Shown: positions 18,129-26,919 of the stretch, piece by piece | Numbering within the stretch: the stretch's first letter is position 1 | How the letters are laid out: every line of letters starts with the position of its first letter | Assembly (NCBI GenBank): GCA_021820845.1 | Contig: JAKADC010000006.1 | Location: forward strand, 62,001-126,000 | Direction: 5' to 3' | DNA: 64,000 nucleotides | DNA from: Pseudomonadota bacterium | Lineage (GTDB): Bacteria; Pseudomonadota; Gammaproteobacteria; Burkholderiales; Thiobacillaceae | Made by a program: the position numbers and the translations under genes | Notes under the pieces: generated by a model | Seen by the model: the letters and a program-made list of their open reading frames with translations, nothing else | Told to the model about the DNA's origin: nothing | The model's database searches: none

Positions 18129-18595
18129 TGCAGTCCCTTGATGACGGCGATGGCATAGCCCGCCGCCAGAAGATCGTCGAACATCACACCGAAGCCGTTT
18201 TTGAGATGCGCGTCGGCGAGCCGGATCGGCCAAGGTTTCAGGATATCGAACAGACGGAACAGTGCAAAGGCCAGCGCGATCCACGGCCAGCCGGGCGGCG
18301 AAAAAAGCAGCACCAGCGCGAAGGCGACGATCTCGTCCCACACCATGCCGCCGTGGTCGGCGACACCGAGCGCCCGGCCGGTGCGGCCGCAGGCCCAGAC
18401 GCCAAGCGCAAAGGCGGCGATCAGCAGAACGAGGCGGGCGGGCAGGGCGGATGCGACGGCGGCGACCAGCCAGAACAGCGGCAAGCCGAGCAGCGTGCCG
18501 ACCGTGCCGGGCGCCTTCGGCGCAAGGCCGCTGCCGAAGCCGAACGCGATCAGGTGCGTCGGATGCGCGAGAAGGAATTTGAAATCAGGGCGCAA
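18116..18595 (-). CDS. pgpA: Phosphatidylglycerophosphatase A
   Basis: A 159-residue membrane enzyme with the PgpA signature (FGFGSGLAPKAPGTVGTLLG) and HGGMVWDEIVAF. It dephosphorylates phosphatidylglycerophosphate to phosphatidylglycerol. No ATG fits: the frame opens with TTG at 18595, inside the end of thiL, just ahead of the conserved FLLAHPTHLIAFG segment, so a TTG start is proposed. Confidence 0.9.
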   Translation of the reverse strand: MRPDFKFLLAHPTHLIAFGFGSGLAPKAPGTVGTLLGLPLFWLVAAVASALPARLVLLIAAFALGVWACGRTGRALGVADHGGMVWDEIVAFALVLLFSPPGWPWIALAFALFRLFDILKPWPIRLADAHLKNGFGVMFDDLLAAGYAIAVIKGLQWHV

Positions 18596-19553
18596 AGTGG
18601 TCGTATCCCGTGCGTTCGATCGACAGCGCCCGGCCGTCGGCGTCGACGACGGTGAGGCCGGGCTCGGCGGTGATATGGCCGATGCGCGTCACCGCGACGC
18701 CTGCCGATTCGGCAGCCGCCTCCACCGCATCGCGCCTGTCGGCGGGTGCGGTGAAGCAGAGTTCGTAGTCGTCGCCGCCCGCGAGGATGCAGTCGCGTGC
18801 CACCGCTTCATGCAGATAGGTCTGCGCCACCGGCAGCGTCGGCAGCGCCGCGAATTCGAGGCGGGCGCCGAGCGGGTTCGTGCCGGTGCGCGAGCGGTCC
18901 AGGATATGTCCGAGGTCGCCCAGGAGCCCGTCCGAAATGTCGATCGCGCTGGTGGCGATGCCGCGCAGCGCGATGCCGAGCGCGACGCGGGGCGTCGGCA
19001 GGTAGAGCGCGGGCAACACCTTGGCGGCGTCGATCTGCTCCATGAAGAGCCGCCCCTGTCGATACGCGAGCGCCAGCGCCGCCGACCCGATCACGCCCGA
19101 AACCCAGACGTCGTCGCCGGGCTGCGCGCCGTCGCGCCGCAGCGCCTGTCCCGGCGGCACCTCGCCCATGACCGTAATGCTGATCGTCAGCGCCCCCCGG
19201 GTGGTGTCGCCGCCGACCAGTTCGACGCCATGCAGATCGGCCATGCGGAAAAAACCGCGCGCGAACGCGGTGAGCCAGGCATCGTTTTCTTCGGGAAGCG
19301 CGATGGCAAGCGTCGCCCAGCGCGGCGTCGCGCCCATCGCGGCGAGATCGGACAGGTTCACCGCGAGCGACTTGTGGCCGATGCCGGCGGGGCCGTCCTG
19401 CGGCGAGAAATGCCGGCCCTCGAGCAGCATGTCGGTCGACACCGCGAGTTGCATGCCCGGCGTCGGCGCCAGCAGGGCACAGTCGTCGCCGACCCCCAGC
19501 ACCGCGCCGGGGGCGGCGCGCGTAAAGTGGCGGGCGATGAGGTCGAATTCCAT
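18585..19553 (-). CDS. thiL: Thiamine-monophosphate kinase
   Basis: A 322-residue ThiL with GVGDDCALL, the metal-binding STDMLLEGRHF, NLSDLAAMGATP, VGGDTT and the SAIDISDGLLGDL motif. It phosphorylates thiamine monophosphate to the active cofactor thiamine diphosphate. It sits between nusB and pgpA on the minus strand, the usual betaproteobacterial order. Confidence 0.95.
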   Translation of the reverse strand: MEFDLIARHFTRAAPGAVLGVGDDCALLAPTPGMQLAVSTDMLLEGRHFSPQDGPAGIGHKSLAVNLSDLAAMGATPRWATLAIALPEENDAWLTAFARGFFRMADLHGVELVGGDTTRGALTISITVMGEVPPGQALRRDGAQPGDDVWVSGVIGSAALALAYRQGRLFMEQIDAAKVLPALYLPTPRVALGIALRGIATSAIDISDGLLGDLGHILDRSRTGTNPLGARLEFAALPTLPVAQTYLHEAVARDCILAGGDDYELCFTAPADRRDAVEAAAESAGVAVTRIGHITAEPGLTVVDADGRALSIERTGYDHFAP

Positions 19554-19583
19554 GTGAGCGGGCGAGGGCTTTCCGCTGGCGGC

Positions 19584-20036
19584 TCAGTGCTCCCCGCTCA
19601 CGCCCTTCTTCTTCGCGTGCGCGATCTCCACCGCCCGCACGTCCTGCGCGAGCTTGTCGAGCACCCCGTTGATGTACTTGTGGCCGTCGGTTCCGCCGAA
19701 TTTTTTCGCCAGTTCGACGCCCTCGTTGATCGCGACGCGCCATGGCACGTCGGGGCAGTTGAGAAGCTCATACGCGCCGATGAGCAGGATGCCGCGCTCG
19801 ATCGGCGAGAGGTCGGCGAGCGGACGGTCGAGCAGGGGGGCGATGCGCGTGCTCAAGAGATCCTCCTCTTTCAGCACGCCGTAGAGCAGGGTGCGGAAAT
19901 AGTCCTCGTCGGCGCGCTTGAACTGCTCGTCTTCCTTGAGATTGGCCGCGATGAGCGTCACGTCGGCGCCGCCGACGAGCCAGGCATAGACGCCCTGCAG
20001 CGTGAATTCGCGGGCGGTCTTGCGGGAACCGGCCAT
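19584..20036 (-). CDS. nusB: Transcription antitermination factor NusB
   Basis: A 150-residue all-helical NusB with SRKTAREFTLQGVYAW at the N-terminus and the conserved LSPIERGILLIGAYEL and VAINEGVELAKKFGG motifs. With NusE (S10) it binds boxA in rRNA leaders. It lies 1 bp after ribH, the classic rib-nus linkage. Confidence 0.95.
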   Translation of the reverse strand: MAGSRKTAREFTLQGVYAWLVGGADVTLIAANLKEDEQFKRADEDYFRTLLYGVLKEEDLLSTRIAPLLDRPLADLSPIERGILLIGAYELLNCPDVPWRVAINEGVELAKKFGGTDGHKYINGVLDKLAQDVRAVEIAHAKKKGVSGEH

Positions 20037-20037
20037 C

Positions 20038-20505
20038 TCAGAGCCGCTTCAGCAGATTGGCCATTTCCACCGCCACGCGCGAGGCGTCGCGGCCTTTTTC
20101 ATGCATGCGCTTGTGGCCTTGCTCCTCGGTGTCCACGGTCAGGATCGCGTTGGCGATCGGCACGCCGGTTTCCAGCTGCACGTCGAGGATGCCGCGCGAC
20201 GATTCGTTCGAGACCACTTCGAAGTGATACGTGTCGCCGCGCACGACGGCGCCGATGGCGATGAGCGCGTCGTACTTGCCCGACAGCGCCATTTTCTGGA
20301 GCACCAGCGGATGCTCCAGCGCGCCCGGCACGTCCACCAGCAGCACGTCTTCCTTGGCGACGCCGAGGCGGGCCAGTTCGGTCTCGCAGGCGGACAGCAG
20401 GCCTTCGCAGATGTCCTTGTTGAAGCGGCTCATGACGATGCCGATCCTGAGCCCCCTGCCTTGATAGACGGGGTCGAGTTCGGAAATGTCGCTAGCGTTT
20501 CCCAT
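20038..20505 (-). CDS. ribH: 6,7-dimethyl-8-ribityllumazine synthase
   Basis: A 155-residue RibH with [31 protein letters not shown] and [13 protein letters not shown] carrying the catalytic His. It forms lumazine from the butanone phosphate made by RibB and the pyrimidine made by RibD. An in-frame GTDTEEQ-like loop ([12 protein letters not shown]) is also present. Confidence 0.95.
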   Translation of the reverse strand: MGNASDISELDPVYQGRGLRIGIVMSRFNKDICEGLLSACETELARLGVAKEDVLLVDVPGALEHPLVLQKMALSGKYDALIAIGAVVRGDTYHFEVVSNESSRGILDVQLETGVPIANAILTVDTEEQGHKRMHEKGRDASRVAVEMANLLKRL

Positions 20506-20544
20506 GGGTGTCCTTAATGAATGTTCGTTTCGATCGGATCGAGA

Positions 20545-21630
20545 CTAGGCTTTTTCGGAATAGCCCGTGACTTCCAGCCCGAAGCCGTCCATCGCCGGCA
20601 TCTTGCGCGGGCTGGCCAGCAGCTTCATCTTGCCGACGCCGAGATCGCGCAGGATCTGTGCGCCGATGCCGTAGTCGCGCAGGTCGTACTTGCGCGTGTC
20701 GGCGGGCGCGGGATTGATGCGGGCGAGCAGCGCGTCGGCGGTTTCCGGCCGGTGCAGCAGAACGATCACGCCGGACTGCGACTCGGCGATGCGTTCCATC
20801 GCACCCATGATCGGCCACGAATGGCCGCCGCCGGTGACGTCGAGAAAATCCATCACGCTCAAGGGTTCGTGCACGCGTACCAGGGTCTCGCGGTCGGCGT
20901 GGATTTCGCCCTTGATCAGCGCGAGATGCGTTTCCTTGGCGCATTTGTCGCGGTAGGCGACCAGGCGGAACGCGCCGTAGACGGTCTGGATCAGGCGGTC
21001 GGCGGCGCGCTCGACGAGGCTCTCGGTCTGGTTGCGGTAGTGGATGAGGTCGGCGATGGCGCCGATCTTCAGGCCGTGTTCCTGCGCGAATGGAATCAGG
21101 TCGGGCAGGCGCGCCATCGTGCCGTCGTCCTTGAGGATTTCGCAGATGACGGAAGCCGGTTCCAGACCGGCCAGGCCGACGAGGTCGCAGCCGGCCTCGG
21201 TGTGGCCGGCGCGCACCAGCACGCCGCCGGGCTGCGCGCGCAGGGGAAAGATGTGGCCGGGCTGGATGATGTCGGAGGGCTTCGCGTCCTTCTTGACCGC
21301 GGCGAGGATGGTGACGGCGCGATCGGCGGCGGAAATCCCGGTGGTCACGCCCTCGGCCGCCTCGATCGATACGGTGAAGGCGGTGCCGTGCGGCGTCTGG
21401 TTGTCGCTCACCATCTGCTTGAGGCCGAGCTGGCGGCAGCGGGCGTCGCTCAGCGTGAGGCAGATCAGCCCGCGCCCGTACTTGGTCATGAAGTTGATCG
21501 CTTCCGGCGTGACGTGCTCGGCGGCCATCACGAGGTCGCCCTCGTTTTCGCGGTCTTCCTCGTCGACAAGCACGACCATGCGGCCGGCCTTGAGTTCTTC
21601 GATAATTTCCAGCGTGGAGGCGAGGCTCAT
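20545..21630 (-). CDS. ribB: 3,4-dihydroxy-2-butanone-4-phosphate synthase with degenerate GTP cyclohydrolase II-like domain
   Basis: A 361-residue RibBA-shaped protein. Residues 1-205 are an intact RibB domain with DEEDRENEGDLVMAAEH and RAGHTEAGCDLV. In the C-terminal half, where active RibA has RVHSECLTGD and a zinc CDC motif, this protein has RVHEPLSVMDFLD and no Cys cluster, so GTP cyclohydrolase II activity is unlikely. This matches the RibBX-type arrangement. A separate ribA must lie outside the window. Coupled to ribE by a TGATG overlap. Confidence 0.88.
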   Translation of the reverse strand: MSLASTLEIIEELKAGRMVVLVDEEDRENEGDLVMAAEHVTPEAINFMTKYGRGLICLTLSDARCRQLGLKQMVSDNQTPHGTAFTVSIEAAEGVTTGISAADRAVTILAAVKKDAKPSDIIQPGHIFPLRAQPGGVLVRAGHTEAGCDLVGLAGLEPASVICEILKDDGTMARLPDLIPFAQEHGLKIGAIADLIHYRNQTESLVERAADRLIQTVYGAFRLVAYRDKCAKETHLALIKGEIHADRETLVRVHEPLSVMDFLDVTGGGHSWPIMGAMERIAESQSGVIVLLHRPETADALLARINPAPADTRKYDLRDYGIGAQILRDLGVGKMKLLASPRKMPAMDGFGLEVTGYSEKA

Positions 21631-22235
21631 CAGTCTTTGTCCGGGCTATGGGTGAATTGCATCATGCGTTCGACGTAGCGTGCGATCATGTCGACTTCCA
21701 GATTGACGCGGGCGGCCGGCTGCAGGTGCTTGAGCGTCGTCATCGCGAGCGTGTGCGGGATCAGGTTCAGCGCGAAGCGCGTGCCGTCGACCCGGTTGAC
21801 CGTCAGCGATACGCCGTTCACCGTGATCGAGCCCTTGCGGATGATGTAGCGCGCGAGTTCTGCCGGCGCGTCGATTTCCAGCAGGTGCGATTCGCCCGCC
21901 TGCGCGAAGCGATGCACCGTGCCGACGCCGTCGACGTGCCCGGAGACCAGATGCCCGCCCAGCCGGTCCGCGAGGCGCAGGGCCTTCTCCAGGTTGACCT
22001 CGGCGCTCGGCACGAAGCCCGCCGTGACGCGCAGGGTTTCGGCCGAGACGTCGACCGTGAAGCTGTCGCCGCTCATCGCGACGGCGGTCAGGCAGACGCC
22101 GTTGACCGCGATGCTGTCGCCGAGGGCGACGTCGGAGAAATCCAGCCCGCCGCCGAGGATGACCATGCGCGCGTCGGCGCCGCGTGCCTCATATTCGTGG
22201 ATGCGGCCGACGGATTGGATGATGCCAGTGAACAT
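21630..22235 (-). CDS. ribE: Riboflavin synthase (alpha chain)
   Basis: A 201-residue, two-barrel riboflavin synthase: MFTGIIQSVG, a first barrel with DSIAVNGVCLT and a second with GSITVNGVSLTV. It dismutates two lumazines to riboflavin. It is first in the minus-strand run to pncC. I looked for an FMN riboswitch in the 172-bp leader and found none of its conserved boxes. Confidence 0.95.
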   Translation of the reverse strand: MFTGIIQSVGRIHEYEARGADARMVILGGGLDFSDVALGDSIAVNGVCLTAVAMSGDSFTVDVSAETLRVTAGFVPSAEVNLEKALRLADRLGGHLVSGHVDGVGTVHRFAQAGESHLLEIDAPAELARYIIRKGSITVNGVSLTVNRVDGTRFALNLIPHTLAMTTLKHLQPAARVNLEVDMIARYVERMMQFTHSPDKD

Positions 22236-22370
22236 GCGTGTAAAGGCCAGCGGGTAAGACCCGGCATTGTAGGCGTTTAGGCGGAACCGGTGAACCCCGC
22301 CGCGCCCGGAAGGACCGGAATGCCCGCGATCCGGAACGGGTTATATAGGATAAGCGGGTCTTGAAGTTGT

Positions 22371-22376
22371 TATAAT
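22371..22376 (+). promoter_or_regulatory. Candidate -10 element for the NPD-ubiUVT operon
   Basis: A consensus TATAAT 32 bp upstream of the first gene of the operon. No good -35 is visible at 16-18 bp upstream, so an activator may be needed. No FNR-type TTGAT-N4-ATCAA site was seen. The same 22236-22407 gap must also hold the ribE promoter. Confidence 0.4.
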
Positions 22377-22407
22377 GGCCCGATTGTTCAAGCGTCGAAG
22401 GACCGGC

Positions 22408-23610
22408 ATGACGATGTCCCCCACATTTGCCATTCGCGGCCATGCCCTGTTGCCCGTGGTGCAGGGGGGCATGGGGGTGGGCGTGTCGGCGCACCGGCTC
22501 GCCGGCGCGGTCGCGCGCGCGGGCGCGATGGGCACGATCGCGAGCATCGACCTGCGCCACCATCACGCCGACCTCTGCGAGCAGGCGAAGCATTGCCGCG
22601 ACAAGGACGCGCTCAACCGCCTGAACCTGATTGCGCTCGACCGCGAGATCAAGTCGGCGCTTGCGATCGCGGGCGGCCGCGGGCTGGTCGCCGTCAACGT
22701 CATGAAGGCGGTGGAGGCGTATCCCGAGTATGTCCGCCAGGCCTGCGCTTCCGGCGCGCAGGCGATCGTGATGGGCGCGGGCCTGCCGCTCGAACTGCCC
22801 GAACTCGCCGAGGGCTATCCCGACGTCGCGCTGATCCCGATCCTCTCCGATGCGCGCGGCGTCGCGATCGTTCTCAAGAAGTGGGCGCGCTTGAAGAAAT
22901 CCGGAAGCGGCGGGCGGCTGCCCGATGCCATCGTGATCGAGCATCCGCGTTACGCAGGCGGCCACCTCGGCGCGCCGGACGCTTCCGATCTGGCCAACGC
23001 GCGCTTCGACTTTGCGGAAGTGCTGCCCGCGATCTTCAAGGTGTTCGACGACATGGGCATCCGCCGCGGGCAGATTCCGATCATCGTCGGCGGCGGCATC
23101 AACAGCCATGAAAAGCTGCGGGCCGCGCTGGCGCTGGGCGCCTCCGCGGTGCAGGCCGGCACGCCGTTCGCCGTCACCGCCGAGGGCGACGCGCATCCCG
23201 ATTTCAAGCGCGTGCTGCTCGACGCGAAACCCGAGGACATCGTCACCTTCATGAGCGTCGCCGGCCTGCCGGCGCGCGCGGTGAAGACCCCCTGGCTCGC
23301 GAACTATCTCAAACGGGAATTCAAACTGAAGAGCGTGGCCAAGGCCGATCCCAACCGCTGCGCCATCGGCCTGCACTGCCTGACGCAATGCGGCTTGCGC
23401 GACGGCCTCGCGAAGGCGGGGCAATTCTGCATCGACTCGCAGCTCGTCGCTGCGCTGAAAGGCGACGTCAGCAAGGGCCTCTTCTTTCGCGGCTCGGAAC
23501 CGCTGCCTTTCGGCAACGAGATCCGGACCGTGCGGGAATTGATCGGCTATCTGCTCACCGGCATCCGCTCCGCCCGGATGCCGCAGGAACTGGCGGCTTC
23601 GGCGGCATGA
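22408..23610 (+). CDS. NPD/nitronate monooxygenase-family FMN flavoprotein, copy 1
   Basis: A 400-residue TIM-barrel flavoprotein with VVQGGMGVGVSAHRLAGAVA at the N-terminus, the flavin-binding IVGGGINSHE and GASAVQAGTPFAVT loops, and a Cys-rich tail (CAIGLHCLTQCGLRDG) that simple nitronate monooxygenases lack. Family members oxidise nitronates or reduce enoyl-type substrates; the true substrate is unknown. Start 22408 has gaagga upstream. First gene of a six-gene operon, coupled to the next by ATGA. A divergent paralogue is at 28356. Confidence 0.8.
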   Translation: MTMSPTFAIRGHALLPVVQGGMGVGVSAHRLAGAVARAGAMGTIASIDLRHHHADLCEQAKHCRDKDALNRLNLIALDREIKSALAIAGGRGLVAVNVMKAVEAYPEYVRQACASGAQAIVMGAGLPLELPELAEGYPDVALIPILSDARGVAIVLKKWARLKKSGSGGRLPDAIVIEHPRYAGGHLGAPDASDLANARFDFAEVLPAIFKVFDDMGIRRGQIPIIVGGGINSHEKLRAALALGASAVQAGTPFAVTAEGDAHPDFKRVLLDAKPEDIVTFMSVAGLPARAVKTPWLANYLKREFKLKSVAKADPNRCAIGLHCLTQCGLRDGLAKAGQFCIDSQLVAALKGDVSKGLFFRGSEPLPFGNEIRTVRELIGYLLTGIRSARMPQELAASAA

Positions 23611-24557
23611 GCGCGCTCAGCGACCGCGTCCATACCTTCGGCCGGGCCATGCTCGCGCGGCACGGCGAACGGGTGCACAAGGTCGCGCTCGACGCCGGCT
23701 TCACCTGCCCCAATCGCGACGGCAGCAAGGGCGTCGGCGGCTGCACCTTCTGCAACAACAAATCCTTCGCGCCCGGTGCGCGCGACCCCGCCCCGCTCGC
23801 GGCGCAGTTCGACCGTGCCCGCAGCCGCATCGGAAGCCGGACTGGCGCGCGGCGTTTCATCGCCTATTTCCAGGCCTACACCAACACCTATGCCCACGTC
23901 GACGAACTGCGCGCGCTCTACGACGCCGCGCTGGCGACGCCCGACGTGATGGGGCTGGCGATCGGCACGCGGCCCGACTGCGTGCCGCCGCCGGTGCTCG
24001 ATCTGCTCGCGGAATACCGCGAGCGCGGCCACGAGGTATGGCTGGAACTCGGCCTGCAGTCGTCGTTCGACGCGACGCTCGCGCGCGTGAACCGTGGCCA
24101 CGGCTTCGCCGAATACAAGGAGGCGACGCGCGCGGCGCGCGGGCGCGGCATCCCGGTGTGCTGCCATCTCATCGTCGGTCTGCCGGGCGAGGACGCATCG
24201 CACAGCCACGTCAGCCTCGACCGCGTCCTCGACGTCGGGGTGGACGGCCTCAAACTGCATCCGCTGCATGTGGTGAAGCACACGCGGCTCGCCATCGAAT
24301 GGAAGCGCGGCGAATACCAGCCCCTCGCCGAGGCGGACTACACGCGCATCGCGGCCGACCTGATCGAGCGCACGCCGTGGGAAGTCGTCTACCACCGCGT
24401 CACCGGCACGGCCCCGGCGGACATGCTGCTGGCGCCCGCGTGGTGCGCCAAGAAATGGGACGTGCTGAACGGCATCGCCGACGAACTCGCCAGACGCGGC
24501 AGCCGGCAGGGTTCGCGCGTCGGCCAAACCTGGAAGGAGGAACAACATGTCGCTTGA
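23607..24557 (+). CDS. TIGR01212-family radical SAM protein (YhcC-like)
   Basis: A 316-residue radical SAM enzyme with CPNRDGSKGVGGCTFCNN as the Fe-S cluster region, FIAYFQAYTNTYA, ELGLQSSFDATLARVNRGH and HLIVGLPGE. E. coli YhcC belongs to this family, which has no assigned reaction. Its position between the NPD flavoprotein and ubiU suggests a role linked to anaerobic metabolism; this is inference. Confidence 0.88.
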   Translation: MSALSDRVHTFGRAMLARHGERVHKVALDAGFTCPNRDGSKGVGGCTFCNNKSFAPGARDPAPLAAQFDRARSRIGSRTGARRFIAYFQAYTNTYAHVDELRALYDAALATPDVMGLAIGTRPDCVPPPVLDLLAEYRERGHEVWLELGLQSSFDATLARVNRGHGFAEYKEATRAARGRGIPVCCHLIVGLPGEDASHSHVSLDRVLDVGVDGLKLHPLHVVKHTRLAIEWKRGEYQPLAEADYTRIAADLIERTPWEVVYHRVTGTAPADMLLAPAWCAKKWDVLNGIADELARRGSRQGSRVGQTWKEEQHVA

Positions 24558-25548
24558 TCTGGTCTGCCCGGCGGGCAGCCTGGTGTCACTCAAGGCCGCC
24601 GTCGACAACGGCGCCGACGCGGTCTACATGGGCTTTCGCGACAACACCAACGCGCGCGCCTTCCCGGGCCTCAACTTCGACGAGGCGCAGGCGGCGGAGG
24701 GGCTGCGCTACGCGCACGATCGCGGGCGCCGGGTGCTGCTCGCGCTCAACACCTATCCCGAGCCCGAGAGCTGGAGCCGCTGGACCGGCGCGGTCGACGC
24801 GGCGGCGAGGCTGGGCATGGACGCGGTGATCCTCGCCGATGCCGGGCTGATGCGCTATGCGGTGAAGCATCACCCCAAGCTCAGGCTGCATCTGTCGGTA
24901 CAAGGTTCGGCCACCAGCTACGAGGCGGTGAATTTCTACCGCGAGCACTTCGGCATCCAGCGCGCCGTGCTGCCGCGCGTGCTGTCGCTGCCGCAGGTGG
25001 AAAACGTCGTGAAGCACACCGACGCCGAGATCGAACTGTTCGGCTTCGGCGGCCTGTGCGTGATGGTGGAGGGGCGCTGCCTGCTCTCCTCGTACTGCAC
25101 CGGCGAATCGCCCAACTCGGCGGGCGTGTGCTCGCCGGCGAAAGCGGTGCAGTGGAAGGACACGCCGACCGGGCTCGAGTCGCGCCTCAACGGCGTGCTG
25201 CTCGACCGCTACGGCAAGGACGAGAAGGCCGGCTATCCGACGCTGTGCAAGGGCCGCTTCGACGTCGCCGGCGAGACCTATTACGCGATCGAGGAGCCGA
25301 CGAGCCTCAACACCCTCGATCTGCTGCCCGAGATGCAGAAGATCGGCATCGCGGCCATCAAGATCGAAGGCCGTCAGCGCAGCCCCGCCTACGTCGCCCA
25401 GGTGACGAAAGTTTGGCGCGCGGCCATCGACGCGGTCAGGAAGAACGCCGACACCTTCCAGCCGACGCCCGCCTGGCAGGCGGAACTCAACAAGCTGTCG
25501 GAAGGGCAGAGCCACACGCTCGGCGCCTATCATCGTCCCTGGAAATGA
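24547..25548 (+). CDS. ubiU: O2-independent ubiquinone biosynthesis protein UbiU
   Basis: A 333-residue peptidase-U32-type protein. Cys171, Cys178, Cys195 and Cys234 fall at the spacing of the four [4Fe-4S] ligands of E. coli UbiU (169, 176, 193, 232). UbiU and UbiV form a complex that hydroxylates ubiquinone precursors without oxygen, using prephenate as the oxygen donor. The gene overlaps the radical SAM gene by 11 bp and has aaggagg before the ATG. Confidence 0.93.
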   Translation: MSLDLVCPAGSLVSLKAAVDNGADAVYMGFRDNTNARAFPGLNFDEAQAAEGLRYAHDRGRRVLLALNTYPEPESWSRWTGAVDAAARLGMDAVILADAGLMRYAVKHHPKLRLHLSVQGSATSYEAVNFYREHFGIQRAVLPRVLSLPQVENVVKHTDAEIELFGFGGLCVMVEGRCLLSSYCTGESPNSAGVCSPAKAVQWKDTPTGLESRLNGVLLDRYGKDEKAGYPTLCKGRFDVAGETYYAIEEPTSLNTLDLLPEMQKIGIAAIKIEGRQRSPAYVAQVTKVWRAAIDAVRKNADTFQPTPAWQAELNKLSEGQSHTLGAYHRPWK

Positions 25549-25555
25549 GCCCGCC

Positions 25556-26449
25556 ATGAACCTGAGTCTCGGCCCCCTCCTGTACTACTGGTCGCGCGAC
25601 GATGTGCTGGCCTTCTACGGCGAAGCCGCGAACTGGCCGGTGGCGCGCGTGCACCTGGGCGAAAGCGTGTGCTCGCGCCGTCATCTGCTGCGCCTTCCCG
25701 ACTGGCTGGCGCTGGCGGAGCAGCTTGCCGCCGCCGGCAAGGAGGTGGTGCTCTCCACCCAGACGCTGATCGAATCGGAATCGGATCTCAAGACCTTGCG
25801 CAAGATCGTCAGCGATGGCCGATTCCGGGTCGAAGCGAACGAGTGGGGCGCGGTGCGCCTGCTGTCGGAAGCGGGCGTGCCCTTCGTCGCCGGCCCCACG
25901 CTGAATGTCTACAACCCCGAGACCCTCGCGGTGCTTGCGGACCTCGGCGCGACGCGCTGGCTGCCGCCGGTCGAGATGTCGCACGCGACGCTCGCCGCCT
26001 TGCTCCAACGCGCACCGGCCGGCATCGAGACCGAGGTGTTCGCCTACGGCCGGCTGCCGCTGGCCTATTCCGCGCGCTGCTTCACCGCGCGCCACTACAA
26101 CCTGCCGAAGGACGATTGCCAGTTCCGCTGTCTCGACCACCCCGACGGACTCGCGCTCTCGACGCGGGAAGGCGCGCCCTTCCTCACCCTCAACGGCATC
26201 CAGACGCAATCGGCCGGCGTGTACAACCTGATCGGCGAGATCCCCGCGCTGCGCGAACTCGGCATCGCCAGCCTGCGCCTGTCGCCCCAGTCGCGCCACA
26301 TGGGGCGCGCGGTCGAAGCCTTCCGGGCGGCGCTCGCGGGCGAAGACGGCGCGGCCGACCGTCTGGCGCGGGTCATGCCCGGCCCCCCGGTCGACGGCTA
26401 CTGGCACGGCCGCGCAGGCCTGGAATACGGGGGAGGACAGCCGTGCTGA
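25556..26449 (+). CDS. ubiV: O2-independent ubiquinone biosynthesis protein UbiV
   Basis: A 297-residue U32-type protein, partner of UbiU. Cys39 (ESVCSRRH) and the triad in ARCFTARHYNLPKDDCQFRC match the cluster ligands of E. coli UbiV. It lies 7 bp after ubiU and overlaps the QueD-like gene by 7 bp. Confidence 0.93.
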   Translation: MNLSLGPLLYYWSRDDVLAFYGEAANWPVARVHLGESVCSRRHLLRLPDWLALAEQLAAAGKEVVLSTQTLIESESDLKTLRKIVSDGRFRVEANEWGAVRLLSEAGVPFVAGPTLNVYNPETLAVLADLGATRWLPPVEMSHATLAALLQRAPAGIETEVFAYGRLPLAYSARCFTARHYNLPKDDCQFRCLDHPDGLALSTREGAPFLTLNGIQTQSAGVYNLIGEIPALRELGIASLRLSPQSRHMGRAVEAFRAALAGEDGAADRLARVMPGPPVDGYWHGRAGLEYGGGQPC

Positions 26450-26919
26450 TCACGCGCCGGCTGGAATTCGACGCCGGTCACCGCGTGCCGAGCCACGCCA
26501 GCCAGTGCCGTCATCTGCACGGCCATCGCTATGCGCTCGAGATCACCCTCTCCGGCGAGATCATCCGCACCGAAGGCGCGGCGGAAGAGGGCATGGTGAT
26601 GGACTTTTCCGAAGTGAAAGCCATCGCCAACCGGGTGCTGGTCGACCGGTGGGACCATGCCTTCCTGGCCTATCAGGACGATCGCAAGGTGGTGGAGTTT
26701 CTGGCGACGCTGCCCGGCCACAAGACCGTCGTCCTGCCGGTGGTGCCGACCGCCGAGAACCTCGCGGCCGAGGCGTTCCGCGTACTCGACGTCGCCTACC
26801 GCGACACCTACGGCAACCAGCTCAGGCTGCACCGCGTGCGGCTTTATGAAACCCCCAACAACTGGGCCGACGCCGAACGCCCGGGAACAGCCCCTTCAGG
26901 AGCCGAGCCATCATGCTGA
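26443..26919 (+). CDS. QueD-like 6-carboxy-tetrahydropterin / 6-pyruvoyl-tetrahydropterin synthase homologue
   Basis: A 158-residue T-fold enzyme with zinc-binding His residues in FDAGHRV and HLHGH, the catalytic Cys of SQCRHLHGH, and a C-terminal LYET. It starts at GTG 26443 with ggggagg upstream; no ATG fits. The family makes the pterin precursor of queuosine (QueD) or tetrahydrobiopterin. Its place between ubiV and ubiT, with overlaps on both sides, is unexpected and suggests a shared regulation or a pterin link to this operon. Confidence 0.82.
   Translation: MLITRRLEFDAGHRVPSHASQCRHLHGHRYALEITLSGEIIRTEGAAEEGMVMDFSEVKAIANRVLVDRWDHAFLAYQDDRKVVEFLATLPGHKTVVLPVVPTAENLAAEAFRVLDVAYRDTYGNQLRLHRVRLYETPNNWADAERPGTAPSGAEPSC

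Noticed and set aside
18201-20264. A 687-codon open frame on the plus strand
   Set aside because: Antisense to pgpA, thiL, nusB and ribH; no motif, low-complexity translation.
22236-22407. FMN riboswitch before ribE
   Set aside because: None of the conserved RFN boxes could be found in the leader on the minus strand.
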